This document shows positions 43,153-52,115 of a stretch of 52,188 nt of DNA, one piece after another. Source of the stretch: Polyangiaceae bacterium (GTDB lineage: Bacteria > Myxococcota_A > Polyangia > Polyangiales > Polyangiaceae); the NCBI GenBank assembly GCA_016929495.1, contig JAFGIS010000615.1:1-52188 (forward strand), read 5' to 3'. A program made the translations under genes and the position numbers. Numbering within the stretch: the stretch's first letter is position 1; every line of letters begins with the position of its first letter. The notes beneath the pieces are model-generated. The model saw only the letters and a list, made by a program, of their open reading frames with translations. It searched no databases and was not told the DNA's origin.

Positions 43153-44262
43153 CTACTTGCCCTTTCCCAAGAGGTCCTGGATGCTGCGCACAATCCCGTC
43201 TCGGTCGTGGATTTCGCTGGTTACCAGGCGCTCGTCGTTGCCCAAATGCTCCTTCAGGTCCTTGATGAACTGGCCGGAGCCGTACGGGCTCTCGACTTGT
43301 CCGTAGCCGAACATGTTGACCGAGTTCAGAAGCTCGTCTTTGAGGAGAGCGACGCACGTCAGCGTGTCATCCATCGACCAGTTGTCACCGTCCGAGAAAT
43401 GGAAAGGATACACGTTCCATTCGTTGGTCGGATAGTGACGGTTGATGATGTCGGTGGCGAGCCGATAGGCGCTCGAAATCATGGTACCGCCCGATTCGCG
43501 CGTACGGAAGAAGGTCTCCCGGTCGACGTCACGCGCTGTAGCGTCGTGAATGATGTAGCGGCTCTCTATGCCCGGGTAGTGGCGCCTCAGCCACGTATCG
43601 ATCCAGAACGTCTCGATGCGCACGATTTCTTTCTGCTCGTCGCCCATCGAACCGGACACGTCCATCATGTAGATGATCACCGCATTGGCGACGGGCTCCC
43701 GCTCCTGGTGCCACGAACGGTAGCGCTTGTCTTCGTGCTGCGGGACGACGAGTGGCGCCGCCGGATTGTACACGCCGCCGGCGATCGCTCGACGCAGGGC
43801 TTCCTTGTAGGTCCGCTTGAAGTGCCGCAGGGACTCCGGGCCCGCCCTGCGGATCCCGGTGTAGCGTTCCTTGACGCTGATGACCCGGCTCTTACCCTTG
43901 TCTTTGATCTCCGGGAGCTCCAGCTCCTCTCCCAGGATGTCGGCTAGCTCGTCGAGCGTCACGTCGACTTCGAGGATGTGCTCGCCCGGGTCCTTGCCCG
44001 CCTTGCCGGCCCCGTCCTGGCCATCGTCGTGGCCATCCAGCGGGTCGCCGGGATTGCCCTTGCCCTGCCCGACGCCACCCTGCTGCTTCTCGCCGAAGGT
44101 GAATCGGGGGATGTCGATCTGCGGTATCGGAACCGACACCACGTCCTTGCCCTGCCGGCCGATGAGCTCCCCCTGGGATATGTAGCGCCGCAGGTTCTCG
44201 CGGATCCTGCGCCGAACGATGTTGCGGAACCGAGAGTGATCCTGGTCGATCTTCAGCGACAT
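43153..44262 (-). CDS. YeaH/YhbH family (DUF444) protein
   Basis: ATG 44262 gives 369 residues; ATG 44274 is an alternative. The C-terminal half is a von Willebrand A-type domain with MIDAS motif [13 protein letters not shown] and later [12 protein letters not shown] and DGDNWSMDD. The N-terminal region has the family motif [20 protein letters not shown] and IPQIDIPRF, with a Gly/Asp-rich linker between. YeaH proteins are partners of PrkA-type kinase YeaG and of SpoVR. The SpoVR gene follows within 6 bp. No prkA gene is upstream: the next gene is on the other strand. The intergenic region to 44559 has no visible gene. Confidence 0.94.
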   Translation of the reverse strand: MSLKIDQDHSRFRNIVRRRIRENLRRYISQGELIGRQGKDVVSVPIPQIDIPRFTFGEKQQGGVGQGKGNPGDPLDGHDDGQDGAGKAGKDPGEHILEVDVTLDELADILGEELELPEIKDKGKSRVISVKERYTGIRRAGPESLRHFKRTYKEALRRAIAGGVYNPAAPLVVPQHEDKRYRSWHQEREPVANAVIIYMMDVSGSMGDEQKEIVRIETFWIDTWLRRHYPGIESRYIIHDATARDVDRETFFRTRESGGTMISSAYRLATDIINRHYPTNEWNVYPFHFSDGDNWSMDDTLTCVALLKDELLNSVNMFGYGQVESPYGSGQFIKDLKEHLGNDERLVTSEIHDRDGIVRSIQDLLGKGK

Positions 44263-44396
44263 TCGCACCACCATTGTGCCACGTCATCCCCATCGATCGA
44301 GGAAGTTCTCCTCGGGCGGCTTGGATGGCCGAGGGCGGACGGCCCCGAGCAAGGCGCCGGGACGAGGCAACGTAGGTGTCCCAGGGGGTTCGGAGG

Positions 44397-44428
44397 CCGA
44401 GGGCACCCGAGGGCACCGAGGGCACCCC
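44397..44428. repeat. Short tandem repeat CGAGGGCAC(C), three units
   Basis: Three near-identical 9-10 bp units of the form CCGAGGGCAC lie in the divergent promoter region between yeaH and the YkgJ gene. The rest of this 285 bp gap shows no gene. Confidence 0.6.
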
Positions 44429-44559
44429 AGCCGCTCGACCTTGGGCTCGGGTTCTGATATCTCGCGCACCGGCAAGAGTAACGTCGAGCCCACGGGGTAC
44501 CAGAACGGGCCGGTGGGGCTACGACGAGTCCCAGGGCAGAGCTCGACCCGGAGAACCCC

Positions 44560-45159
44560 GTGGCCAAACGCTTCGCGTATCTGAAGTTCCGTTGCACTGG
44601 ATGCGGCGCTTGTTGCAGGGAGCCGCTGCTGCCGCTGACTGACGATGACGTGGCCCGCATCAGCCAGCGAACGGGAGAGCCTGCGCAGCAGATCGTGCGT
44701 TGGGTGGACCGGGACGGTATCGATTTGGATGACGAGCCGGAGGCCTTCGTCAGACTGCGTCAGGGCAAACGGGTCATGGTCATGAGACAGGCACACGGTC
44801 GGTGCCGCTATCTCGGCGCCGACGAGCGTTGCAGCATCTACACGAGCCGTCCACTCGGTTGTCGCGTCTTTCCGCTCAGCCCGACGTTCACCGTCAGCGG
44901 CAAACTCAGCCGGCTCGGGCTCATTCGGATCACCGATTGCCCATACGAGCTCGACGGCAACCTCGGCGCGGCGACACTGCGCAGTCTGTACGCGCTCTAC
45001 GATGGAAAGCGCACCGAGTACCACCAGAAAGTCGCCCACTGGAATCGCCTGCAGCTCGGCCGGCGGCGTCAAGGCAGTCCCGCACAGGCGGCCAGCGTGT
45101 TTCTCCAGTTTCTCGGGCTCCCGACGGGCGCGGCGTCACGAGCGCCCGGGGCGGGCTAG
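44560..45159 (+). CDS. YkgJ-family cysteine cluster protein
   Basis: GTG 44560 has GGAG six bases upstream and gives 199 residues. The family's Cys motifs are FRCTGCGACC at the N-terminus, CRYLGADERCSIYTSRPLGCRVFP in the middle, and DCPYE near residue 128. These Cys residues are expected to bind a metal or Fe-S centre. The family is widespread and uncharacterised, and often sits with flagellar or metabolic genes. It is upstream of hemB, with a palindromic hairpin at its stop codon. Confidence 0.9.
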   Translation: MAKRFAYLKFRCTGCGACCREPLLPLTDDDVARISQRTGEPAQQIVRWVDRDGIDLDDEPEAFVRLRQGKRVMVMRQAHGRCRYLGADERCSIYTSRPLGCRVFPLSPTFTVSGKLSRLGLIRITDCPYELDGNLGAATLRSLYALYDGKRTEYHQKVAHWNRLQLGRRRQGSPAQAASVFLQFLGLPTGAASRAPGAG

Positions 45160-45183
45160 TGCCCTGTCTTGAAGACAGGGCAC
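45159..45183 (+). repeat. Palindromic hairpin at the YkgJ stop, related to the inverted-repeat element
   Basis: GTGCCCTGTCTT (45159-45170) and AAGACAGGGCAC (45172-45183) form a perfect 12 bp inverted repeat around one base, starting on the last base of the TAG stop. It matches the terminal repeat of copies A-C. It may be a solo terminal unit of that element, here used as a transcription end signal. Confidence 0.7.
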
Positions 45184-45312
45184 TGGAGCTCGTCAGATCG
45201 CGAGAAACGGCGCGGCGGCTCCTCGCGCCGGGGCCTAGCGGCCGGGTCACAGAGGCCCCTGACCGAATGCGGTCCCTTGCCAAGACGCAGCGGCGCTCCA
45301 AGCTTCCGGGTC

Positions 45313-46290
45313 ATGATGCTCGCTCGCCCACGTCGCAACCGCAAGAGCGCCAGCATTCGCGCTCTGGTCCGTGAAACGCGTCTCGGTGCCGCCGATCTGG
45401 TCTGGCCCATGTTCGTCCAGGAAGGCGAAGACAGCGAGACTCCGATCCGGAGCATGCCCGGACAGGCCCGTCTCGGAATCTCCAAGCTCGTCGACCGTGC
45501 CCGAAGCGCCTTCGATCTCGGAGTCCGTGCCGTCGCTCTGTTTCCGGCCCTGGACGATCGCCTCAAAGATCCCCTGGGAACCGAGAGCGCGAATGCGTCA
45601 GGCCTGCTGCAGAGGGCGGTACGGGCCCTCAAGAACGCGCTGCCCGATCTAGTGGTCGTCACCGATGTCGCGCTCGATCCCTATTCGAGCGACGGTCACG
45701 ACGGCGTCCTGGTCGACGGCCGTATCGACAACGAGCGCACCCTGCCGGTTCTGGCGCGCATGGCCGTGGCGCAGGCGCAGGCCGGAGCGGACATCGTGGC
45801 CCCCTCCGACATGATGGACGGCCGCGTGCAGGCCATCCGCGAGGCCCTGGACGCAGCCGGCCACACCGAGGTCGGCATCTGCAGCTACTGCTGCAAGTAC
45901 GCTTCCGCCTTCTACGGCCCCTTCCGCGAGGCGCTCGATTCGGCCCCGCGCAGCGGTGACAAGCGCACCTACCAGATGGACCCCGCCAACCAGCGCGAGT
46001 GCCTGCGCGAGGTCGAGCTCGACGAAGCCGAAGGCGCCGACTGGCTCATGGTCAAACCCGGCCTCCCCTACGCCGACATCATCCGCCTGGTCCGCGAGCA
46101 CAGCACGCTGCCGGTCGCCGCCTATCACGTGAGCGGAGAGTACGCGATGCTCAAGGCGGCTGCAGCGCAGGGGTGGCTCGACTACGGACCGTGTTTGATG
46201 GAGAGCCTGCTCTGCCTCAAGCGGGCGGGGGCGGATGTCATTTTTACGTATGCGGCGCTGGAGGCGGCCAGGCTGCTGGGCGAGGCGTAG
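45313..46290 (+). CDS. hemB: Porphobilinogen synthase (delta-aminolevulinic acid dehydratase)
   Basis: It condenses two 5-aminolevulinates to porphobilinogen in haem and corrin synthesis. ATG 45313 gives 325 residues, standard length. Schiff-base Lys residues are in SGDKRTYQMD and WLMVKPGLPY. KYASAFYGPFREA and YHVSGEYAML are family signatures. The metal loop reads DVALDPYSSDGHDG: the Cys residues of the zinc-type enzyme are replaced by Ala and Asp, which indicates a zinc-independent, Mg-type enzyme as in Pseudomonas. A Cys pair in ICSYCCKYAS is not part of that site. It is preceded by a 150 bp gap after the YkgJ gene. Confidence 0.96.
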   Translation: MMLARPRRNRKSASIRALVRETRLGAADLVWPMFVQEGEDSETPIRSMPGQARLGISKLVDRARSAFDLGVRAVALFPALDDRLKDPLGTESANASGLLQRAVRALKNALPDLVVVTDVALDPYSSDGHDGVLVDGRIDNERTLPVLARMAVAQAQAGADIVAPSDMMDGRVQAIREALDAAGHTEVGICSYCCKYASAFYGPFREALDSAPRSGDKRTYQMDPANQRECLREVELDEAEGADWLMVKPGLPYADIIRLVREHSTLPVAAYHVSGEYAMLKAAAAQGWLDYGPCLMESLLCLKRAGADVIFTYAALEAARLLGEA

Positions 46291-46299
46291 CGAAGGCGG

Positions 46300-46680
46300 G
46301 ATCCTCGGTAGCGAGGGAAGCTCCCCAAACACTGCCCGCGCCGCAAGAGCATTGTGCCTCTTGCACAGCAGAACGGTGTTGCTTTCGGTAGCCGGCCCGC
46401 CGAGCGCATGCGGTAGCAGGTGCTCGAATTCGAGGAACCGCCGCTCCGTGCAGCGACGGCCCGTCTCGTCCACGAACGTGCAGCACCCCCGTCGCGCTCC
46501 CACACGGCGCGGCGGACCCGGGCGGGAAGATGGCGGGAGGGTTTCGGCGGGACCGCCGTCGCGCCCGGCTCGCTCGGCTCAAAGACCCCGCTGGCGCCAC
46601 TGGCTTCGGAGGGCGCAGACGACTCCGGGCAAGACTGGGCCACAGCATTGACCTCATGCACTCGCCCCGGATCCTGTTCG
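46300..46680 (-). pseudogene. HNH endonuclease C-terminal relic with a frameshift
   Basis: Reading the minus strand, one frame gives SRHLPARVRRAVWERDGG (ending near 46490). The adjacent frame continues CTFVDETGRRCTERRFLEFEHLLPHALGG in pieces, then ESNTVLLCKRHNALAARAVFGE (to about 46320). Together this is the HNH domain of a nuclease family very common in myxobacteria. The break falls at a run of five G/C (46486-46490), consistent with loss of one base. The usual N-terminal 200 residues or more are missing, because the upstream space is taken by a glnE end at 46857. The 3' end has no clean stop in the domain frame. A relic is therefore more likely than a sequencing slip alone. Confidence 0.7.
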
Positions 46681-46856
46681 GCTCCCGGTTCGCCCCGCAT
46701 GGCTGGCCTGCTCGCCACGCGCGCGCGGGACTTCACCGCGAACCGCCGCTTCTACTCGGATCCTCACTCCGAAACTTCATGGATCATGCCGGGCGGCCAT
46801 GCCGGCCCATTGGCCATTTCGGAGCGATCCCGACTCCTGCCTGCTCGCCGCTCCCC

Positions 46857-49778
46857 TCAATCCCCCCGCAGCATCTGCATGATCTCACAGTACGTCCCCC
46901 GCACCGCGCTCACGACTTCCTTGTACCGGCTCATCAACACCTCCGCCGCAGGGACCGTGTCCCGCCGGTGCAGGCCCATCCGGCGCGCGAGCTGCGACAA
47001 CCCCGGCGAGCGCGCGTCGATGACGCTGGTCCCCGCGCCGCGCAGCACGTGCATGCGCTGCTCGAGGCGGCGCAGGAACAGGTAGCCTTCTCGGAACGTC
47101 TCGTAGTGCGAAGTCCGCAGGTAGCCGGCAGCGTGCAACGCTTCGAGAGCCTGCAGCGTGTCGGGTGTGCGCACGCGTGCGTCCGTTCCGTAGCGCATCT
47201 GCAACCACTGCGTCGCAAACTCGATGTCGAGCAGGCCCCCACGGCCAGTCTTCAGGTCGTAGCGGCCCTCGTGCTCGCGTCCGAGCTCGTTTTCCATGCG
47301 CATCCGGATCCGATGCATCTCGTCCACATCGGTCGGGCCGCGTTCGTAGGCGGCCGCGTGGACCACCCGCATCACGCGCTCGCCCAAGGCGAGGTCGCCC
47401 GCGCAGGGCCGTGCCCGGATCAGCGCCTGCCGCTCCCATCCGGCACCCGAGGAACGAACGGACGGGGCGAGCTCCGAGCTCGGCGCCTGGTCCACGGCAA
47501 CCTTGTGATAGCGGGCGAACGATTCCAGGGAGGTGACCAGCATTCCGTGCGAACCGGAGGGTCGGAGCCGGGTATCGAGCTCGTAGCCGCTCCCTGCCGC
47601 ATGGGCGGTCGATAGCAGCCGTATGATGCGCTGGGCCACACGCACGAAGTGCACGGACGGGTCGCTGTCCGTAGGAGCGGCCTCCGGCTCGTAGATGAAC
47701 AGCACGTCCAAGTCCGAGCCGTATCCGATCTCGCGCCCTCCGAACTTGCCCATCGCGATGACCACGAGACCCCGCGCGCCAGCTCCGTGCACGAACGCCA
47801 CGGTCCGCGCCATGATCTCGTCCGCCAAGTCGCTCAAGCAACGCGTCGCGCCGCGCAGATCGATGGCGCCTGCCAGATCGGCGATGGCCACGTCTAGCAT
47901 CATGCGCTGTTTGGCGCGGCGCAGCGCTGCCACGAAGCTCTCGACCGGGTCGTCCTCTTCCGCCGAGGGAGCTCTGTGCTGAGCGAGCTCGATCTCCTCC
48001 TGAACGAGACGCGCGGGCTCGCTCACCTTGAGGGCGCCGAGCAGCACGAGGTCCGCGAGATCGGGATGGCTGACGAGCGCGTCACCGACCATCGTGCTCG
48101 CGCCAAAGACCGTCACGAGGCGGTTGACGGCAAGCTCGTCCTCGGCCAACACCGAGTAGTAGGCGTGCGCGATCCTGAAGCGACCGAGAAACGCGCGCAG
48201 GTAGCGCACGGCCTGCTCCGGGTCCGGAGACTCTGCGACCGCCGACAGGATCAGACCGCCGAGCCGAGGGTACCGCTCGCGCGTCAACTCGCCGAAAAGA
48301 CCGTCCGGCCGCCCGAGTGCTGCCAGGTGCTCGCCCATTTCGGCACTTCCGAACTCACGCTCGGCCGCCACGACGAGGTCGCTCGGCTCGACGCCCCCCG
48401 CGACTTGGGAGAGCAGCGCGCTGTAGCGAGCCGGCGGCTCCGGCGCTTCGGGCGCGAGCTCGTCGAACAGAGAAGCTACGGTTTCGCGCGCGCGAGCGAG
48501 CTCTCGGCCGAGGTCGCGCTCGTCGACGAAACCGAGCGTTCTGGCAAGCCGGCCGAGGTCGTCGGGCTCGTCGGGAAGCAGATGGGTCTGGGTCCCTTCC
48601 ATCCATTGAACCCGGTGCTCGACGCGCCTGAGCAGCAGGTACGCGTCCGAGATGAGCCTGGATTCGCGGTCGGTCACCAGGCCACTACCGCGCAGTCGCG
48701 CCAAGGCCTCGAGCGTCCCGGTCACCCTGAGGTTCGGGCTACGTCCCCCCCAGATGAGCTGCAACGTTTGGACGAAGAACTCCGCCTCGCGGATCCCTCC
48801 GGGCCCGAGTTTCAGATCGCGCTCGGGCGCTCGGCTCAACTCTGCGCGCGAGCGCTGCAGGAGCTCCGCCAGGGCCGTGGCGATGTGCGGATCGACTTCC
48901 CGCCGAAAGACGAAAGGAACGACGACCTCCTCGCGGAAGCTGCGCGCCAGCGCGGCGTCACCGGCCACGGCGCGGGCACGAAGTAGTGCCGCGCGCTCCC
49001 AGAGCCGACCCCAAGTCTCGTAGTAGCGCTCCAGCGCCAGCAAGGAATTGACGATCGGTCCCCGCGAGCCTTCGGGCCGCAACCGCAGGTCCACGCGCCA
49101 CACCATGCCGTCGGCGGTGGGTTCTTCGATGTGCGCGACCACGCGTCGCGCCACCCGCGACCAGTGCTCGTGCAAGCCGAGCTCGCTCGTGCCGTCGTCG
49201 GTGTCGTAGATGAACTGGATGTCGACGTCCGAACCGGCGTTGAGCTCGTTGCCTCCGAGCTTGCCGAGACCGACGACAACGGATCCGGACAGGCCGCCGT
49301 CTTCCCGGCGCGGCTCACCGAAACGGCGGGCCATATAGAGCGAGGCTTCGGCGAGTGCTACTTCGAGCGCCACGTCGGCGAGCCTGCTGAGCTCCAGGGC
49401 TGTCTCCGGCAGCCCGGCGCCCCCGAGCGAAGTGGGTACCAGCTCGCGCACGGCGACGCGCACTTTCTCCGTCCACACCATGCGACGCAGCTCACGGGCC
49501 ACCCGTTCGCCGTCGCTCAGGTCACCGACGGCCCCGAGCGTTCTACCGAGCAGGTCCGGCCTGCGGCGCGGCAGTCGCCAGCCTTCTTGCGCCAGGCGCG
49601 TGACCGCCTCCAGCTGCCAGGCGGTCCTTGGGGCCAGAGGCGGAAACGCGCAAGCAAGCAGCACGGCAAGGCCTGTGCCGTCGCCACCGCGGCCGTAGTC
49701 ACCCAGAGCCGCGCGCGCTCGATCAGCATCGATGCTTCGGCCGAATTCGAGCAGCGCTTCTGATGTAGGCGAGTCCAC
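46857..49778 (-). CDS. glnE: Bifunctional glutamine synthetase adenylyltransferase/deadenylase
   Basis: It has 973 residues from GTG 49778, the usual length. It attaches and removes AMP on glutamine synthetase under control of PII. Two nucleotidyltransferase domains are present: the N-terminal deadenylase with VVGLGKLGGNELNAGSD-VDIQF, and the C-terminal adenylylase with AMGKFGGREIGYGSD-LDVLFIYE. Each keeps the catalytic Asp pair (GSDVD, GSDLD). GGIREAEFFVQTLQLIWGG marks the linker to the first helical domain and GGLLDIEFATQWLQMRYG the second. It is cytosolic. No glnA or glnB is in the window. Confidence 0.95.
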   Translation of the reverse strand: MDSPTSEALLEFGRSIDADRARAALGDYGRGGDGTGLAVLLACAFPPLAPRTAWQLEAVTRLAQEGWRLPRRRPDLLGRTLGAVGDLSDGERVARELRRMVWTEKVRVAVRELVPTSLGGAGLPETALELSRLADVALEVALAEASLYMARRFGEPRREDGGLSGSVVVGLGKLGGNELNAGSDVDIQFIYDTDDGTSELGLHEHWSRVARRVVAHIEEPTADGMVWRVDLRLRPEGSRGPIVNSLLALERYYETWGRLWERAALLRARAVAGDAALARSFREEVVVPFVFRREVDPHIATALAELLQRSRAELSRAPERDLKLGPGGIREAEFFVQTLQLIWGGRSPNLRVTGTLEALARLRGSGLVTDRESRLISDAYLLLRRVEHRVQWMEGTQTHLLPDEPDDLGRLARTLGFVDERDLGRELARARETVASLFDELAPEAPEPPARYSALLSQVAGGVEPSDLVVAAEREFGSAEMGEHLAALGRPDGLFGELTRERYPRLGGLILSAVAESPDPEQAVRYLRAFLGRFRIAHAYYSVLAEDELAVNRLVTVFGASTMVGDALVSHPDLADLVLLGALKVSEPARLVQEEIELAQHRAPSAEEDDPVESFVAALRRAKQRMMLDVAIADLAGAIDLRGATRCLSDLADEIMARTVAFVHGAGARGLVVIAMGKFGGREIGYGSDLDVLFIYEPEAAPTDSDPSVHFVRVAQRIIRLLSTAHAAGSGYELDTRLRPSGSHGMLVTSLESFARYHKVAVDQAPSSELAPSVRSSGAGWERQALIRARPCAGDLALGERVMRVVHAAAYERGPTDVDEMHRIRMRMENELGREHEGRYDLKTGRGGLLDIEFATQWLQMRYGTDARVRTPDTLQALEALHAAGYLRTSHYETFREGYLFLRRLEQRMHVLRGAGTSVIDARSPGLSQLARRMGLHRRDTVPAAEVLMSRYKEVVSAVRGTYCEIMQMLRGD

Positions 49779-49967
49779 GTCAGCGCGAGCTTAGCGCCAC
49801 TCCGCCGCCCGTAGCCAAACCGCGAGCACGGTGGGCCTCGGGGCCGCGCCCGTTGTCTCTGGATGGAATCGGGCCCGGGGACGCCGGAGCGTACCGATTT
49901 TCCGGCCCCCGATGACGTGGCAGGCGTACGCTTGTGCATGCCGCGCATGCTGAGGAGGACCCGGTTG

Positions 49968-51998
49968 ATGACAGTCCGGTGCTTCGGTCGTGCTCTCATG
50001 GGGGTTTGGGCTTTGATGGGCACCTTGGGCTGCGGCGGCGGCTCGAGCCATCCCGCCGCAACCGGAGAGACCGGCACCGGGGGTACGGGGATGTCGGACA
50101 CGACGAACGGCGCCGGCCAGGTCGGCGCCGCAGCTGCGGACAAGGGGGGCCAAGGGCCTTGCGGCCCGGTGGACTCGACGCTCGCCGACGCCGATGCCGC
50201 CGACCTGTTCGCGTTCGAGAAGGTGCCGACCTTCGACCTGTATCTGCCGGCAGAGAGCTGGACCGCACTGCAGAAGAACGCTCGCGAAGAACAGTACGTC
50301 GAAGCGCAGGCCTGCTTCGAGGGCCGCTCGGTCGGGCGCATCGCCATGCGCTTCAAGGGCAGCTATGGCTCGCTCTACGGCTGTTTCGACGAGGCGGGCA
50401 ATAACACGTGCCGCAAGCTCGGAATCAAACTCAAGTTCGACGAGTACGTCACCGACCAGCGCTTCCACGGGCTCAAGCGGCTCTATCTACAAGGCAACCG
50501 CTACGATGACTCGTACCTGCACGAGAAGCTTGCCTACGACACGTACCGCGCGATGGACATCCCCGCGCCGCGCGCTGCGTGGGCCATCGTTCGGGTCAAT
50601 GACGAGCTCCAGGGTCTGTTCGGCATGGTGGAGGCGATCGACGGCAGGTTCAGTTCCGATCGCTGGCCAGACCACGGCAACGGCAATCTCTACAAGGAGG
50701 CCTGGCCCATCCACCCGGACGCGCAGTACGCGATCGACCATCTCGAGACCAACGAAGAGGAGGCCAAGGTCGAGTCTTTCGTGGCCTTCTCCGAGGCCAT
50801 GGATGCCGCCGCCGACAAGGACCTGCGCACGACCCTGGGGCAGCACATGGATCTCGATGCCCTGGCTCGCTACATGGCCGTGGACGACGCCATCGCGAAC
50901 TACGATGGCATCACGGCCTACTACACCTCCGAGGACGCGGAATGGGCCGGCAACCACAACTTCTTCCTGTACGAGGACGAGGCTGCGCCTGGCCAGTTCA
51001 CCATCATCCCGTGGGATCTCGAATCGACCTTCACGACCAACAGCGGCTTCGGCAACGTGCCGCGCTGGACCACCGTGCCGGATGACTGTGGCCAGAACTA
51101 TGGTGCTTGGGGCGGCAGCAACCTCGTGATCGCCCCGGGCTGCGACCGAGTGTTTCGCGCGATGGCCGCCGATCTCGAAGGCTACCGTGCTGCGGGACAG
51201 CAGCTGCTCGACGGCCCGTTTGCGCAGCAGACGCTGCTCTCGACCATCGAGCAGCACACTGAGTTCATCCGGGCAGCCGCAGAATCGGACCCGAACGGGC
51301 CTGGAAAGGTCGACTGGGAGACGGCGGTCGCAATGCTCCGCGACGAAATCCCGAAGCTGCGGGCTCGTTTCGAGTACCTGCTGACGGGAAAGTCCTGGGT
51401 TGCGTTGGAGATCGACGTGACCCAGATCGCGGACTTCGAGGATCAGGACGACTTCGGCCTGACCATGGGCCCCTCTCTGTACTGTAACCCCAACTCGACG
51501 GTGTCCGTGGCCGTCAACACCACCGAGCCCTTGGCAGGCGCCCAGGACTTGGTCCTGAGCTTCGAGTACGCCAACCAACCCGACGACGACTGGGGCCAGT
51601 GGACTCAGTTCACCATCCCGCTCACGTCAGGCTCCAACGACCTCACCTCGTTCACCGGCGTACGCATGTGGCTGAAGGCGGACCAGGCTCGGACCCTACG
51701 CTTGGACATCGAGAGCCCCAACAACTCCGCCAGAGAGCAAGGCGTTCGGTTGGGATGGGACGTTCCAGTAGGCCAGACAGCCAATCAGGTGGACGTGAAG
51801 CTCGCAGAGGCCGCAGTACCGTCATGGGCCGGTGATCAGGGTCTCGACCCCGGAGACAACCTGGCCGACATTGTCTCCGCCGCGTCGGGCTTGGTCTTCC
51901 ATCCGCAATGCGCGGGTCGAGCGAATGACGGCCAGCTCCCGGACGGCACCACGGATCCGGGCTTCCTCGAGATCGATGACATCGAGTTCTACCAGTAG
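49968..51998 (+). CDS. CotH-kinase family lipoprotein with C-terminal beta-sandwich domain
   Basis: ATG 49968 gives 676 residues and follows GAGGAGG; ATG 49938 is possible. A lipoprotein signal ends in LMGTLGC. A Gly/Thr/Ala-rich linker of about 50 residues follows. Residues about 75-465 match the CotH fold: FDLYLPAESWTAL, MRFKGSYGSL, KLKFDEYV, LYLQGNRYDDSYLHEKLAYDTYRAM in pieces, GLFGMVEAIDGRF and the catalytic-type YEDEAAPGQFTIIPWDLESTF. In Bacillus, CotH phosphorylates spore-coat proteins. The last 200 residues form a beta-rich carbohydrate-binding-like domain. It is likely a surface protein kinase of secreted targets. A repeat element follows directly. Confidence 0.9.
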   Translation: MTVRCFGRALMGVWALMGTLGCGGGSSHPAATGETGTGGTGMSDTTNGAGQVGAAAADKGGQGPCGPVDSTLADADAADLFAFEKVPTFDLYLPAESWTALQKNAREEQYVEAQACFEGRSVGRIAMRFKGSYGSLYGCFDEAGNNTCRKLGIKLKFDEYVTDQRFHGLKRLYLQGNRYDDSYLHEKLAYDTYRAMDIPAPRAAWAIVRVNDELQGLFGMVEAIDGRFSSDRWPDHGNGNLYKEAWPIHPDAQYAIDHLETNEEEAKVESFVAFSEAMDAAADKDLRTTLGQHMDLDALARYMAVDDAIANYDGITAYYTSEDAEWAGNHNFFLYEDEAAPGQFTIIPWDLESTFTTNSGFGNVPRWTTVPDDCGQNYGAWGGSNLVIAPGCDRVFRAMAADLEGYRAAGQQLLDGPFAQQTLLSTIEQHTEFIRAAAESDPNGPGKVDWETAVAMLRDEIPKLRARFEYLLTGKSWVALEIDVTQIADFEDQDDFGLTMGPSLYCNPNSTVSVAVNTTEPLAGAQDLVLSFEYANQPDDDWGQWTQFTIPLTSGSNDLTSFTGVRMWLKADQARTLRLDIESPNNSAREQGVRLGWDVPVGQTANQVDVKLAEAAVPSWAGDQGLDPGDNLADIVSAASGLVFHPQCAGRANDGQLPDGTTDPGFLEIDDIEFYQ

Positions 51999-52011
51999 GC
52001 TCGCCCGCCCA

Positions 52012-52115
52012 GTACCCTGTCTCCAAGACAGCAACGCTTTTCCTGGCTCAGACGGGGGGCATTCGCCGCAGGATTCGATGGCTTCGTTCCGTTCGAGGCC
52101 GTCTAGTCCTACTGC
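52012..52115 (+). repeat. Miniature inverted-repeat element, copy C (cut or diverged at its 3' end)
   Basis: It starts GTACCCTGTCTCCAAGACAG (one base off the GTGCCC terminal repeat), then GCAACGCTTTTCCTGGCTCA, GGGGGGCATTCGCCGCAGGA and the hairpin core GGCTTCGTTCCGTTCGAGGCC. It loses similarity around 52115, before the second terminal repeat. It begins 13 bp after the CotH stop codon, another gene-end position. Confidence 0.7.

Noticed and set aside
44284..45072. 262-codon minus-strand frame antisense to the YkgJ gene
   Set aside because: The plus-strand gene has the full set of family Cys motifs and a good ribosome binding site; this frame has none.
46530..47615. 361-codon plus-strand frame antisense to the end of glnE
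   Set aside because: It runs opposite to intact glnE motifs and has a His/Arg/Pro-rich composition.
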